Positions 8,291 through 17,106 of a stretch of 64,000 bases of DNA are shown one piece after another (positions within the stretch are counted from its first letter, which is position 1; every line of letters starts with the position of its first letter). The translations under genes were made by a program, and so were the position numbers. The notes beneath the pieces were generated by a model. The model did no database searches. It saw only the letters and a program-made list of their open reading frames with translations, and was not told the origin of the DNA. The DNA comes from Microbacterium proteolyticum (GTDB lineage: Bacteria; Actinomycetota; Actinomycetes; Actinomycetales; Microbacteriaceae), in assembly GCF_014192415.1 (NCBI RefSeq), contig NZ_JACHXY010000003.1, positions 618,227-682,226 of the forward strand, read 5' to 3'.

Positions 8291-8970
8291 TCCGCGTGCT
8301 GGTCGTCGACGACGACGCCCTGGCGCTCGAACTGCATTCCGCCTACGTCGCGCGCGTACCCGGCTTCGAGGTCGTGGGACAGGCGTCGGGTGCCCGTGCG
8401 GCGCTGACGGCGCTGGCCGATTCCGAGCGCCGCATCGACCTGGTGCTGCTGGACATGACCATGCCCGACGGCACCGGTCTCGACGTCGCCCGGCGCGCAC
8501 GGGCGCTGGGCTCGCGCGTCGACATCATCGCCGTCACGGCGGTGCGGGATGCCGCGACCGTGCGCGCCGCGGTCTCGATCGGCGTCGTGCAATACCTGAT
8601 CAAGCCGTTCGCGTTCGGGGCGTTCCGCGAGCGTCTGGAGGCGTACCGCGCCTACGTCGAGGGCCTTGATCGCGCCGCCGGCGAGGCGACGCAGTCCGAG
8701 GTCGACGCGCTGCTCGGGTCTCTCCGGACGGTCGCGCCGCCGGCCATGCCGAAGGGACTCAGCGACGAGACGCTGCAGTCCGTGGCCGAGCACGTGCGCA
8801 CGGCATCCGGAGCCGTCTCCTCGACCGAGGTCGGTGAGAGCGAGGGGATGTCGCGGGTCACCGCCCGTCGGTATCTGGAGCACCTCGCCGACGTCGGGCG
8901 CGTGCGCCGCGAGCCGCGCTACGGCGGGCAGGGAAGGCCCGAGATCACGTACGCGTGGGTGCGGGGCTGA
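8287..8970 (+). CDS. CitB/DcuR-family response regulator
   Basis: 227 aa. The receiver domain (residues 1-120) has the acidic VVDDD pocket, phospho-acceptor Asp56 in LVLLDMTMPDG, and the conserved IKPF lysine. The C-terminal part (about 150-227, SSTEVGESEGMSRVTARRYLEHLADVGRV) is the winged/HTH DNA-binding domain typical of CitB and DcuR rather than LuxR or OmpR. It is translationally coupled to the sensor kinase. Expected targets are the dctA-citE promoter and perhaps its own. An 18-bp hairpin follows it, shared with the convergent alanine dehydrogenase gene. Confidence 0.9.
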   Translation: MIRVLVVDDDALALELHSAYVARVPGFEVVGQASGARAALTALADSERRIDLVLLDMTMPDGTGLDVARRARALGSRVDIIAVTAVRDAATVRAAVSIGVVQYLIKPFAFGAFRERLEAYRAYVEGLDRAAGEATQSEVDALLGSLRTVAPPAMPKGLSDETLQSVAEHVRTASGAVSSTEVGESEGMSRVTARRYLEHLADVGRVRREPRYGGQGRPEITYAWVRG

Positions 8971-9019
8971 CCGGCGTCTGCCGCGTTATCGCCCGAGAGG
9001 TCGCGGCAGATCGGTGAGT

Positions 9020-9066
9020 GTCCGAAACACGCGGGCGATCTCGAAGTCCGCCCGGGTGTTCCGGAC
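9020..9066. terminator. inverted repeat between convergent genes
   Basis: Arms 9020-9037 and 9049-9066 pair over 18 bp with two mismatches around an 11-nt loop. It lies between the ends of the response regulator (+) and alanine dehydrogenase (-) and could terminate both. There is no U-run, as is usual in actinobacteria. Confidence 0.55.
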
Positions 9067-9098
9067 GCCCAACGTGCCGCGCGGGGGCCCGCAGCCGG

Positions 9099-10184
9099 TC
9101 AGAGGCCGAAGGCGGCGCGGACGCCGTCGTTCACCACGACGCCCGCGCGCACGTTCAGGCCCTTGGCGAGGGCGGGGTCGGCGGATGCCGCGGCCTCCCA
9201 CCCGGCGTCGGCGATGCGCGTGATGTACGGCAGCGTCGCATTCGAGAGTGCCCGGGTGGAGGTGTGCGGAACGGCGCCGGGCATGTTCGCCACGCAGTAG
9301 TAGAGCGCGTCGTGCACGCGGAAGGTCGGGGCGTCGTGGGTGGTGGGGCGGGAGCCCTCGAAGCAGCCGCCCTGGTCGATCGCGATGTCGACGAGTACGG
9401 CCCCCGGCTTCATCGCGCGGACCATCTCGTCGGTGACGAGCTTGGGGGCCGCCGCTCCGGGGATCAGGACGGAACCGATCACGAGATCGGCGTCGGCGAG
9501 CTGTTCGGCGATCTCGAGGCGGGTCGACGCGCGCGTCTCGATCGCTCCGCCGAAACGCTCCTCGATCTGCCGGAGCTTGGGCAGCGAGATGTCGACGACC
9601 GTGACGCGGGCGCCGAGTCCCAGGGCGTTCGCCGCCGCGTGCTCACCCGCGACGCCGCCACCGATGACGACGACCTTGGCGCGCGGCGTACCGGGCACGC
9701 CTCCCGGCAGCAGACCCCGCCCGCCCGACGCACGCAGCAGATGATGGGCGCCCTCGATGATCGACAGGCGTCCGGCGACCTCGCTCATCGGGGCGAGAAG
9801 AGGAAGCGCCCGGTCGGGCGTCTGCACGGTTTCGTAGGCCACGGCCGTGGTTCCCGCGGCCATCAGAGCGTCGGTCAACGGCCGGTCGGCGGCGAGGTGC
9901 AGGTAGGTGAAGAGGGTGAGGTCGCGGCGGAGGAAGCCGTACTCGGGGGCGATGGGCTCCTTCACCTTGACCAGCAGCTCGGCGCGCGCCCAGGTCTCGT
10001 CGGCGGTGGCGACGACCTCGGCTCCGGCGGCACGGTACTGCTCGTCGCGGAACCCGCTGCCCTCGCCGGCACCGGCCTGCACGAGCACCTCGTGACCGCG
10101 GTGCACGAGCGAATCGACCCCGGCGGGCGTCATCGCGACGCGGTTCTCGTTGTTCTTGATCTCGGTCGGCACGGAGACGCGCAT
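9099..10184 (-). CDS. ald: alanine dehydrogenase
   Basis: 361 aa, the standard length. The enzyme interconverts L-alanine and pyruvate plus ammonia with NAD. Residues equivalent to those of the characterised mycobacterial enzyme are all in place: Arg15 (NNENR), Lys75 (LVKVK) and His96 (LFTYLH). The Rossmann motif GGGVAG is at 175-180. The start ATG 10184 is fixed by a perfect AGGAGG upstream. It is divergent from an Lrp/AsnC regulator, the arrangement known for AldR control in actinobacteria, so induction by alanine is likely. Confidence 0.95.
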   Translation of the reverse strand: MRVSVPTEIKNNENRVAMTPAGVDSLVHRGHEVLVQAGAGEGSGFRDEQYRAAGAEVVATADETWARAELLVKVKEPIAPEYGFLRRDLTLFTYLHLAADRPLTDALMAAGTTAVAYETVQTPDRALPLLAPMSEVAGRLSIIEGAHHLLRASGGRGLLPGGVPGTPRAKVVVIGGGVAGEHAAANALGLGARVTVVDISLPKLRQIEERFGGAIETRASTRLEIAEQLADADLVIGSVLIPGAAAPKLVTDEMVRAMKPGAVLVDIAIDQGGCFEGSRPTTHDAPTFRVHDALYYCVANMPGAVPHTSTRALSNATLPYITRIADAGWEAAASADPALAKGLNVRAGVVVNDGVRAAFGL

Positions 10185-10339
10185 GGGTTCCTCCTCGAGC
10201 GGATGAGCGTTGCCGAGAGAATCGCAGAAAGTCGTGTTTCCGTGGTGTTTCCCCGTGGATTCTTCGACCACGCCGCTTACGTCGGCGATATCGTCGGTCG
10301 TCGGGCTTCTCCAGCGCCCGGCGGAACGAAGGATCTACG

Positions 10340-10813
10340 ATGCCCGATGACGACCTGCACCCGCTCGACGCGCGCATCATCGCGTTGCTCTCGGACGACG
10401 CCCGCATGACGAACGCCGCGCTCGCCGAGGCCCTGGGGGTCGCGGCATCCACCGCTCACGTGCGCGTGCGCGCCCTCGTGGACCGGGGCCTCATCACCGG
10501 GTTCCATGCGGCCGTCGACCAGAGCCGCCTGGGACGCGGGCTGCAGGCGATCGTGGGGGTGACCCTGCGTCCCGGCCAGCGGCAGGAGAGCATCCGCGCC
10601 TTCGCGCACGACGTACGCCGGCATCCCGACGTCATCCAACTGTTCTTCCTCGGCGGGGCCGACGACTTCCTCGTGCACATCGCCGTCGACGACTCCTCGG
10701 CCGTGCGCCGCTTCGTCGTCGACCATCTCTCCGCGCGCCACAGCGTGGCATCCACGCGCACGAGCATCATCTTCGAGTACCACCGCAACGCGGTCGCGGC
10801 GGACTTCGACTGA
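10340..10813 (+). CDS. Lrp/AsnC-family regulator, likely AldR
   Basis: 157 aa. An AsnC-type helix-turn-helix lies at about residues 8-55 (LDARIIALLSDDARMTNAALAEALGVAASTAHVRVRALVDRGLI). A RAM/AsnC ligand-binding domain follows (LQAIVGVTL... HPDVIQLFFLGGADDFLVHIAV). GAAGGA at 10327-10332 gives the start. It is divergent from ald with a 155-bp shared spacer, so it most likely activates or represses ald in response to alanine. This is inferred from family and position. Confidence 0.88.
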   Translation: MPDDDLHPLDARIIALLSDDARMTNAALAEALGVAASTAHVRVRALVDRGLITGFHAAVDQSRLGRGLQAIVGVTLRPGQRQESIRAFAHDVRRHPDVIQLFFLGGADDFLVHIAVDDSSAVRRFVVDHLSARHSVASTRTSIIFEYHRNAVAADFD

Positions 10814-10844
10814 ACCGTACGCGGCCGTCGCCGGCGCGGGGCGC

Positions 10845-11064
10845 CACAACGCAGGAAGATTCCGCCTTCGGCGCGGAACGGGTGCAAAGCGACGGGCCGT
10901 GGTGCCGGGAAGTCCTGCGTTGTGTCCGAGAGGACGACGGCATCGGCACGCCGAGCGCGGCACCGGTCACCGGCGGCATGGCGACACAACGCAGGAGATC
11001 CGGCCGCGTGACCGTGCGGGCACGGGCTCGGCCGGCACCGGCAGCACGGAATTCCTGCGTTGTG
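10845..11064. repeat. two 80-bp elements with 12-bp terminal inverted repeats
   Basis: The 340-bp gap between the AsnC gene and mmuM has no gene. CACAACGCAGGA occurs at 10845-10856 and 10985-10996, and its complement TCCTGCGTTGTG at 10913-10924 and 11053-11064. Each direct/inverted pair spans exactly 80 bp, and the two elements are offset by 140 bp. The interiors have diverged while the ends stay perfect. Each could fold into a long hairpin. It resembles REP or miniature-element architecture. Confidence 0.75.
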
Positions 11065-11084
11065 CATCCTGGCGACGCAGGCCC

Positions 11085-11165
11085 GTGCCACGGAGGCCAC
11101 GCGGAACGGGGGTCAGCGGAGAGCGGTGCCACGGAGGCCACGCGGGACGGGGGTCAGCGGAGAGC
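11085..11165. repeat. 41-bp tandem duplication at the 3' end of mmuM
   Basis: Two copies of 40-41 bp (from 11085 and from 11126) differ at a single base. The right copy includes the mmuM stop codon (11154-11156) and its last codons. The left copy is an extra copy of that gene tail just outside the gene. Confidence 0.8.
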
Positions 11166-12008
11166 TGCGGCGATCGCGGCGATGTCGGCGGGGGTGGAGC
11201 GGCAGCAGCCGCCGACCAGCCGTGCGCCCGCCGCGACCCACGCCGGGGCGGCCTCGGCCAGCGGGGCGGCGGCGCCGTGCCAGGTGCGGGTGGCGGCGTC
11301 CCACCGCTCACCCGTGTTCGGGTAAGCGACCGAGGGGATGCCGGGCACCTCGGCGAGCGCCGACAGCACCGTCGCGGGCGCGCAGCAGTTGACGCCCACC
11401 GCGATCACCCCGGGAACGGATGCCGCGACGCGCAGGGCCGCGGCACGCGAGCCGGGAGCGGTGAACCCCGTGCTGTCAGCGGACAGACTCACGAACGCGG
11501 GGACCCCGAGGTCGTCGAGCTCCAGCGCCAGCGCCTCGACCTCGAGCGGCGAGGGGATCGTCTCGACGGCGAGGAGGTCTGCCCCGGCGGCGGCCAGAAC
11601 GTGCAGCCGGCGGCGGTGCGCCTCACGCAGCTGCTCGACCGTCCATCCGTAGTCACCGGTGTACTCGCTGCCGTCGGCGCGGAGGGCGCCGATCGGACCC
11701 ACGGATGCCGCGACCACGACGTCGGCGGCCTCTCGCGCGAGCGACACCGAGCGCGTCAGGAGCGCTTCGACGTCGGCATCCGGGATCCGCCCGTCGAAAC
11801 CCAGCTGGTAAGAGGCCGTGATGACGACCTCGGCCCCCGCATCGGCGAACGCGGCGTGGGCCGCGCGGATCTCGTCGGGGTCGTCGCGCAGCACCCGCGC
11901 CGACCACAGTGACGAGGTCACGTCATTGCCGCGGGCCTCGAGCAGGGTGCCGAGTCCACCGTCGAGCACGACCGGGTGTCGCGCGAGGGAGTCGGCGAGG
12001 TCGATCAC
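11154..12008 (-). CDS. mmuM: homocysteine S-methyltransferase
   Basis: 284 aa. It transfers a methyl group from S-methylmethionine or AdoMet to homocysteine to form methionine. The zinc-binding cysteines are present: Cys208 in GVNCC and the pair Cys268-Cys269 in GGCCRS. The N-terminus has the family VLDGGLGTLLEARG motif. The GTG start overlaps the stop of the upstream MarR gene (GTGA). No S-methylmethionine permease lies beside it. The 3' end carries a 41-bp tandem duplication. Confidence 0.9.
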   Translation of the reverse strand: MIDLADSLARHPVVLDGGLGTLLEARGNDVTSSLWSARVLRDDPDEIRAAHAAFADAGAEVVITASYQLGFDGRIPDADVEALLTRSVSLAREAADVVVAASVGPIGALRADGSEYTGDYGWTVEQLREAHRRRLHVLAAAGADLLAVETIPSPLEVEALALELDDLGVPAFVSLSADSTGFTAPGSRAAALRVAASVPGVIAVGVNCCAPATVLSALAEVPGIPSVAYPNTGERWDAATRTWHGAAAPLAEAAPAWVAAGARLVGGCCRSTPADIAAIAAALR

Positions 12009-12511
12009 GCCTCGTGCGTCTCGCCGGCGGCGAGCACGCGCAGGGCACTCGCCAGCAGGGCCTGGTCGCCGCGGCTGACGTCGCGCAGAGCGTCGGCCTC
12101 GAGGCGCACGAGCTCGGTCATCGCGGCATCCACCCGTTTGACGCCCTCGGGGGTGATCGCGACGAGGATCGCGCGGCCGTCCGACGGATTGGGGCGACGG
12201 TGCACGAGACCGCGCTCGGCGAGCTTGTCGAGGCGGTTGGTCATGGCCGCGCTGCCGATCATCGTGGCCGCGATCAGACGCGTCGCGCTGAGCTCGGTGC
12301 CCGCGCGGCGGAGGACGGCGAGCACGTCGAACTCCCACACGGCGATGCCGGCGCTCGCGAAGGCCTTGGCGCGCAGCTTCGACAGGTGGAAGGCCGCGCG
12401 GCGCAGGCGCGACATCACGTCGAGGGGCGTCAGATCGACCTCGGGCAGCAGCTGCGACCAGGCGTCGATGAGGAGGTCGACCTCGTCGTCTTTGCTGCTC
12501 GCGGTAGGCAT
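12005..12511 (-). CDS. MarR-family transcriptional regulator
   Basis: 168 aa with a winged helix-turn-helix at about residues 45-110 (FDVLAVLRRAGTELSATRLIAATMIGSAAMTNRLDKLAERGLVHR; wing RRPNPSDGRAI). Start ATG 12511 fits a leaderless transcript: TACCGT at 12523-12518 (minus strand) sits 6 nt before it and there is no ribosome site. Longer upstream frames are rejected as Arg/Pro-rich. It is the first gene of a two-gene operon with mmuM. Ligand and targets are unknown; autoregulation is typical of the family. Confidence 0.85.
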   Translation of the reverse strand: MPTASSKDDEVDLLIDAWSQLLPEVDLTPLDVMSRLRRAAFHLSKLRAKAFASAGIAVWEFDVLAVLRRAGTELSATRLIAATMIGSAAMTNRLDKLAERGLVHRRPNPSDGRAILVAITPEGVKRVDAAMTELVRLEADALRDVSRGDQALLASALRVLAAGETHEA

Positions 12512-12742
12512 TCTTCGACGGTACCGGAGCCGCGGGGTCTCGGGGCGCATGCCCGGCCGCCCACCCCGCCGAGTGGCGACGACACGTCGCCCGGCCGACC
12601 GCGCGGACGCCGTGGCGGGGGCGGCGAACGTGCCCGGCGCGCGCCACACCTCACCGTGCGCCCCCGGGCGGAGCCGACATCCGGCGGAGCGTCCGAGGTC
12701 TCCGGAGGTCACCGGATGCCGGCACCCCGGCGCGGCGCCGGC

Positions 12743-13744
12743 TCAGCGTCCGCGCGGCGGCGCTGTCGTCCCCCGCGCGACGAGACGGGTGGGCAGTTTG
12801 ATGTGCGTCTCGGGCAGGTCCTCGCCGGAAAGGAGGGCGAGCACCATCCGCACGGCCTCGGCTCCGAGGCGCTTCATCGGCTGGCGCACCGTCGTGAGCC
12901 CGGGTTGGGCGCGTGCCGCCTCGGGTACGTCGTCGAAGCCGACCACCGACAGATCGTCCGGTACGCGCAGCCCCCGCCCGCGGGCGACATCCACGATGGA
13001 CAGCGCCGAGAGGTCGTTCGCCGCGAACACCGCGGTCGGCGGGTCGGCGAGCGCCAACATCCCGTCGGCGGCCTCGCGCGCCACGTCCTGCTCGTAGCGA
13101 CCGACGCCGACGAGGGACGCATCGAACGGGATGCCGGCGGCCGCCAGTCCCGCGCGATAGCCCGAGGCCCGCGCCACCGCCGAATGCAGGTCGGGGCGTC
13201 CGGCGATGAAGCCGATGCGGCGGTGACCGAGCTGCACGAGATGGTGGACCGCCTGCTGAGCGCCGGTGTAGCTGTCGGACTCGACGGTGGGCACGTCGCC
13301 GCGGCCCGTGTGCGGGTCGATCGCGACGATCGGCACCTCCCCGGCGACGTTGACGACGGTGGGCGTCACGATGATGGCCGCGTCGATCAGGGTGCCGCTC
13401 AACCGACTGAGCGAGCGTCGCTCCCACCCTTCGCCGTCTCGACGTGCACCGGTGTAGGCGAGCAGGTCGTACCCGGTGCCGGACAGCGCTCCCCCGACGC
13501 CCTTGAGGATCTCGGCCGAGAACGGCTCGATGTCGGCCACCAGCACCCCGATCACGCCGGTGCGCCGGGACCGCATGCTGCTGGCGACGAGGCTGGATTC
13601 GTAGCCGAGCGACCGCACGGCATCCAGGACCTTCTCCACCGTCGCGGGCGCGACCCCGTAGCGGCCGTTCACCGCCTTCGACACCGTGGCGACCGAGACA
13701 CCGGCCGCGGCGGCGACGTCGTGGATGGTCGATCGTCGCGTCAT
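12743..13744 (-). CDS. LacI-family regulator of the GH3 glycoside operon
   Basis: 333 aa. The N-terminal HTH is canonical (STIHDVAAAAGVSVATVSKAVNGR, followed by the hinge helix SLVASSMRSRRTGVIG). The rest is a periplasmic-binding-protein-like sugar sensor. ATG 13744 is chosen because the HTH begins four residues later; a TAGGGT box ends 8 nt before it, so the transcript is leaderless or nearly so. It is divergent from an ABC/GH3 operon with a near-perfect LacI operator between them, so it probably represses both in the absence of a glycoside or its product. Confidence 0.9.
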   Translation of the reverse strand: MTRRSTIHDVAAAAGVSVATVSKAVNGRYGVAPATVEKVLDAVRSLGYESSLVASSMRSRRTGVIGVLVADIEPFSAEILKGVGGALSGTGYDLLAYTGARRDGEGWERRSLSRLSGTLIDAAIIVTPTVVNVAGEVPIVAIDPHTGRGDVPTVESDSYTGAQQAVHHLVQLGHRRIGFIAGRPDLHSAVARASGYRAGLAAAGIPFDASLVGVGRYEQDVAREAADGMLALADPPTAVFAANDLSALSIVDVARGRGLRVPDDLSVVGFDDVPEAARAQPGLTTVRQPMKRLGAEAVRMVLALLSGEDLPETHIKLPTRLVARGTTAPPRGR

Positions 13745-13765
13745 GGAACCCGACCCTAGCGTGGA

Positions 13766-13785
13766 AAACATTTTCGAAAACGTTT
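13766..13785. promoter_or_regulatory. LacI-type operator
   Basis: A 20-bp palindrome with core TTTTCGAAAA and outer AAAC/GTTT arms has one mismatched pair. It lies in the 172-bp spacer between the lacI-type gene (-) and the binding-protein gene (+), just upstream of the regulator's -10 box. It is the obvious site for the adjacent LacI protein; no binding evidence exists here. Confidence 0.7.
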
Positions 13786-13916
13786 GACGACCCTCTCGCG
13801 CCGGGTCACACTGCTCAGACCCGGGGACACGGCACCGCCCCGCGAGACGGCACCGCCGCCGCTCACCACCGACGCTCCCCCGCGGACGCACCTCGACGAA
13901 GAGAAACGGGAATCAC

Positions 13917-15203
13917 ATGAAAACGCGCACGATCCTCGCCGGAACGGCCCTCGCCGTCGCCAGCACCCTCACCCTCGCCGGCTGCGCCGGTGGCGGAAGC
14001 GGCCAGAACGCCGACGGCTCGGTCACTCTGACGCTCTGGCACAACTCCACCACCGGCGACGGCAAGCAGTACTGGGAAGACACCGCGGCCGCCTTCGAAG
14101 AAGCGAACCCCGGCGTCACGATCGAGATCCAGGCTCTGCAGAACGAGGAGTTGGACGGCAAACTCCAGACCGCCCTGAACTCCGGGGACGCCCCCGACCT
14201 GTTCCTGGCGCGGGGCGGCGGCAAGCTCGCCGACATGGTCGAGGCAGGTCAGGCCATGGACCTCACCGACAAGATCTCGCCCGAGACGAAGACGGTGCTC
14301 GGCGCCTCGCTCGGCGCGTTCGAGGTCGACGGCAAGAACTACGGCATGCCCGTCGCCGTGCTCCCCTCGGGGATCTTCACTTCCCAGGACCTGCTGACCG
14401 CCGCCGGTGTCACCGCGGCTCCCGCGACCATCTCCGACCTCGAAGCGGCGAACACGAAGATCCGCGCGACCGGCGTGGCCCCCATCGCCGTGGGCGCCAA
14501 GGACGCGTGGCCCGCTGCGCAGTGGTACTACAACTTCGCTTTGCGCGCGTGTGCCAAGGACGTCCTGGATGCCGCGGCCGAGACCCGCAGCTTCGACGAC
14601 CCCTGCTGGCTCGACGCAGGCGAGAACCTGCAGTCGTTCCTCGCGACGCAGCCGTTCAACGAAGGCTTCCTCACCACCGCCGCCCAGCAGGGCGCCGGTT
14701 CGTCGGCCGGCCTGCTCGCCAATCACCAGGCGGCGATGGAGCTGATGGGCGCGTGGAACCCCGGCGTGATCGCCTCGCTCACCCCCGACGAGCAGCCGCT
14801 CGCCGACCTCGGCTGGTTCCCGTTCCCCGAGGTCCCCGGCGGTGACGGCGAAGAGGGCGCGATCATGGGCGGCGTCGACGGGTACTCGTGCTGGGTCAAC
14901 GCTCCGGCGCAGTGCACCGACTTCTTGAACTTCGTGGTCAACCAGGAGAACCAGGAGCGCTACGCCGACGCCTTCCAGACGATCCCCGCCTCGAGCGAGG
15001 CGACCGGTGCCGTCACCACGCCCGCCCTGCAGTCGGCGTTGCAGGCCTACACCGACGCGCCCTACGTCTCGGTGTGGCTGGACACCCTCTACGGCCAGAA
15101 CATCGGCAATGCGCTCAACGTCGCCGTAGTCGACATGTTCGCCGGCAAGGGCAGCCCGCAGGACATCGTCGACGGCGTCAACGCGGCCGCCGCCCGCTCC
15201 TGA
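13917..15203 (+). CDS. sugar ABC transporter substrate-binding lipoprotein
   Basis: 428 aa, extracellular solute-binding family 1. A lipoprotein signal peptide ends in LTLAGC with Cys23 as the lipidated residue. The mature part has the SVTLTLWHNSTTG start and the DAPDLFLARGGG segment typical of oligosaccharide binders. GGGAA upstream sets the start. It opens an operon with two permeases and a GH3 enzyme, so the ligand is probably a short beta-linked glucoside or xyloside. No ATPase gene is in the operon. Confidence 0.9.
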   Translation: MKTRTILAGTALAVASTLTLAGCAGGGSGQNADGSVTLTLWHNSTTGDGKQYWEDTAAAFEEANPGVTIEIQALQNEELDGKLQTALNSGDAPDLFLARGGGKLADMVEAGQAMDLTDKISPETKTVLGASLGAFEVDGKNYGMPVAVLPSGIFTSQDLLTAAGVTAAPATISDLEAANTKIRATGVAPIAVGAKDAWPAAQWYYNFALRACAKDVLDAAAETRSFDDPCWLDAGENLQSFLATQPFNEGFLTTAAQQGAGSSAGLLANHQAAMELMGAWNPGVIASLTPDEQPLADLGWFPFPEVPGGDGEEGAIMGGVDGYSCWVNAPAQCTDFLNFVVNQENQERYADAFQTIPASSEATGAVTTPALQSALQAYTDAPYVSVWLDTLYGQNIGNALNVAVVDMFAGKGSPQDIVDGVNAAAARS

Positions 15204-15214
15204 GGACACCGCAC

Positions 15215-16228
15215 ATGACCAGTCAACTCGCCTCCCAGGCGACAACGGCCGGGGTGGACCGCCCGGTCGGGGACGACGCCGCTCGCGTCGCCTCGGCCGG
15301 GCGGCCGCCCGTGCGGCGGCGCCGTGAGAACTGGCGTATCCGCGGCGAACTCGCGATCCTGCTGGGGCCTGCCCTCGTCGTCTTCGTCTCGTTCGTCATC
15401 CTGCCGGTCGCGCTCGCCGCCTACTACGGCTTCTACAGCTGGTCGGGCTTCGGCACACCGGTCGACTTCGTCGGCATCCGCAACTACGTCACGATCCTCA
15501 CCGACCCCGCCTTCCATGAGGCGCTCGGCCACAACGCGTTCATCGTCGTCGGCTCGCTCGTGCTCCAGGGGCCCCTCGCCCTCGGGCTCGCGCTGCTGCT
15601 GAACCGCAAGATGCGCGCGCAGTCGCTCATCCGCGTGCTGATCTTCGTGCCCTACGTCATCTCCGAGGTCGTCGTCGGTCTCGGCTGGGGCCTCCTGCTC
15701 CAGTCCGGCGGAGCGCTCAACGGGGCGCTGGAGAAGATCGGTCTCGGCTCCCTCCGCGCCGACTGGATCTCCGACCCCGCCCTGGCGATCTGGACGCTGC
15801 TGATCATCATCACGTGGAAGTACATCGGCTTCGCCGTCATCCTCTTCCTCGCCGGCCTCCAGGGAATCCCCGAGGAGCTCAGCGAAGCGGCCGCGATCGA
15901 CGGCGCCTCCTACTGGCAGATCCAGCGGCACATCGTGCTGCCGCTCATGGGACCGACCATCCGCATCTGGGCGTTCCTGTCGATCATCGGCTCGCTGCAG
16001 CTGTTCGACCTCGTCTGGATCATCTGGGGGCAGTACGTCGCCTCGACCGCCGGCACCTCGACGATGGCCACGTACATGGTCGCGAACGGCCGCAACGCCG
16101 GCAGCTTCGGCTACGGCAGCGCCGTGGCCGTGGTCATGTTCCTCATCTCGCTCGCCGTCGCCCTCGTCTACCAGCGCTTCGTGCTGCGGCGAGACACGGC
16201 CGGCGCCCTCACGGGAGGCTCGAAATGA
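15215..16228 (+). CDS. sugar ABC transporter permease (MalF type)
   Basis: 337 aa. A polar N-terminus of about 40 residues is followed by six membrane helices starting at ELAILLGPALVVFVSF. The EAA loop that docks to the ATPase is ELSEAAAIDGASYWQIQRHIVLPLMGP. ATG 15215 lies 11 bp after the binding-protein stop and gives the family start. The gene overlaps the second permease by 4 bases (ATGA). Confidence 0.9.
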   Translation: MTSQLASQATTAGVDRPVGDDAARVASAGRPPVRRRRENWRIRGELAILLGPALVVFVSFVILPVALAAYYGFYSWSGFGTPVDFVGIRNYVTILTDPAFHEALGHNAFIVVGSLVLQGPLALGLALLLNRKMRAQSLIRVLIFVPYVISEVVVGLGWGLLLQSGGALNGALEKIGLGSLRADWISDPALAIWTLLIIITWKYIGFAVILFLAGLQGIPEELSEAAAIDGASYWQIQRHIVLPLMGPTIRIWAFLSIIGSLQLFDLVWIIWGQYVASTAGTSTMATYMVANGRNAGSFGYGSAVAVVMFLISLAVALVYQRFVLRRDTAGALTGGSK

Positions 16229-17100
16229 CCGCAACCGCCACGCTCATCGCACCGAAGGCGCCGCGCCGGCGTCCTGCCGGGGCGAGTCGCCGCTCGTCCG
16301 TGGTCGTCGGCTTCGTCGCCCTGCTGCTGATCGGCATGATGCTCGCGCCGGTCGTCTACATCATCCTCGGCGGGTTCCGCTCCAACGCCGAGATCACCGT
16401 CGACCCCGCGGGCCTACCGACCGTGTGGAACTGGCAGAACTACGCCGACGTCCTCGCCAGCGGCGTCTTCTGGGGCCAGGTCGGCAACTCCGCGATCGCC
16501 GCCGTCGCGACGACCCTGTTCGTCGTGGCGCTGGGGATGATGGCGGCGTACGCCCTGGCCCGCTACCGGTTCCGCGGACGCGGCGCCCTGTACGCGCTGT
16601 TCACGGCGGGCCTGATGTTCCCGATGACCGTCGCCATCACGCCGCTGTACATCCTGGTGCGCAACCTCGGACTGACGAACTCGCTGGCGGGCGTCATCGT
16701 GCCGCAGATCGCCTTCGCGCTGCCGCTGACGATCATCATCCTGTCGCCGTTCCTGGCCGCCATCCCGCAGGAGCTGCAGGAAGCGGCATCCATCGACGGC
16801 CTCGGCCGCCTCGGGTTCTTCTGGCGCATGGTGCTGCCGCTCGCCGTGCCCGCGGTCGTGACGGTCGGCATCCTGGCCTTCGTCAACAGCTGGAACTCGT
16901 ACATGCTGCCGCTGTTCATCCTCAACAACGAAGCCGCGTACACGCTGCCGCTGGGTACACAGGCCTTCGCGTCGCAGTACTCCGTCGACACCGCGCGCGT
17001 GCTCGCATTCACCTCGCTGTCCATGATCCCCGCTCTGCTGTTCTTCAGCGTGTTCGAGCGGCGCATCGTCGGCGGCCTCACCGGCGCCGTGAAGGGCTGA
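16225..17100 (+). CDS. sugar ABC transporter permease (MalG type)
   Basis: 291 aa with six predicted helices. The EAA loop reads ELQEAASIDGLGRLGFFWRMVLPLAVP. GGGAGG at 16213-16218 and the ATGA overlap with the preceding permease fix the start. It pairs with that permease to form the membrane channel. A shared MsmK/MalK-type ATPase encoded elsewhere would have to energise it. Confidence 0.9.
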   Translation: MTATATLIAPKAPRRRPAGASRRSSVVVGFVALLLIGMMLAPVVYIILGGFRSNAEITVDPAGLPTVWNWQNYADVLASGVFWGQVGNSAIAAVATTLFVVALGMMAAYALARYRFRGRGALYALFTAGLMFPMTVAITPLYILVRNLGLTNSLAGVIVPQIAFALPLTIIILSPFLAAIPQELQEAASIDGLGRLGFFWRMVLPLAVPAVVTVGILAFVNSWNSYMLPLFILNNEAAYTLPLGTQAFASQYSVDTARVLAFTSLSMIPALLFFSVFERRIVGGLTGAVKG

Positions 17101-17106
17101 TCGACC

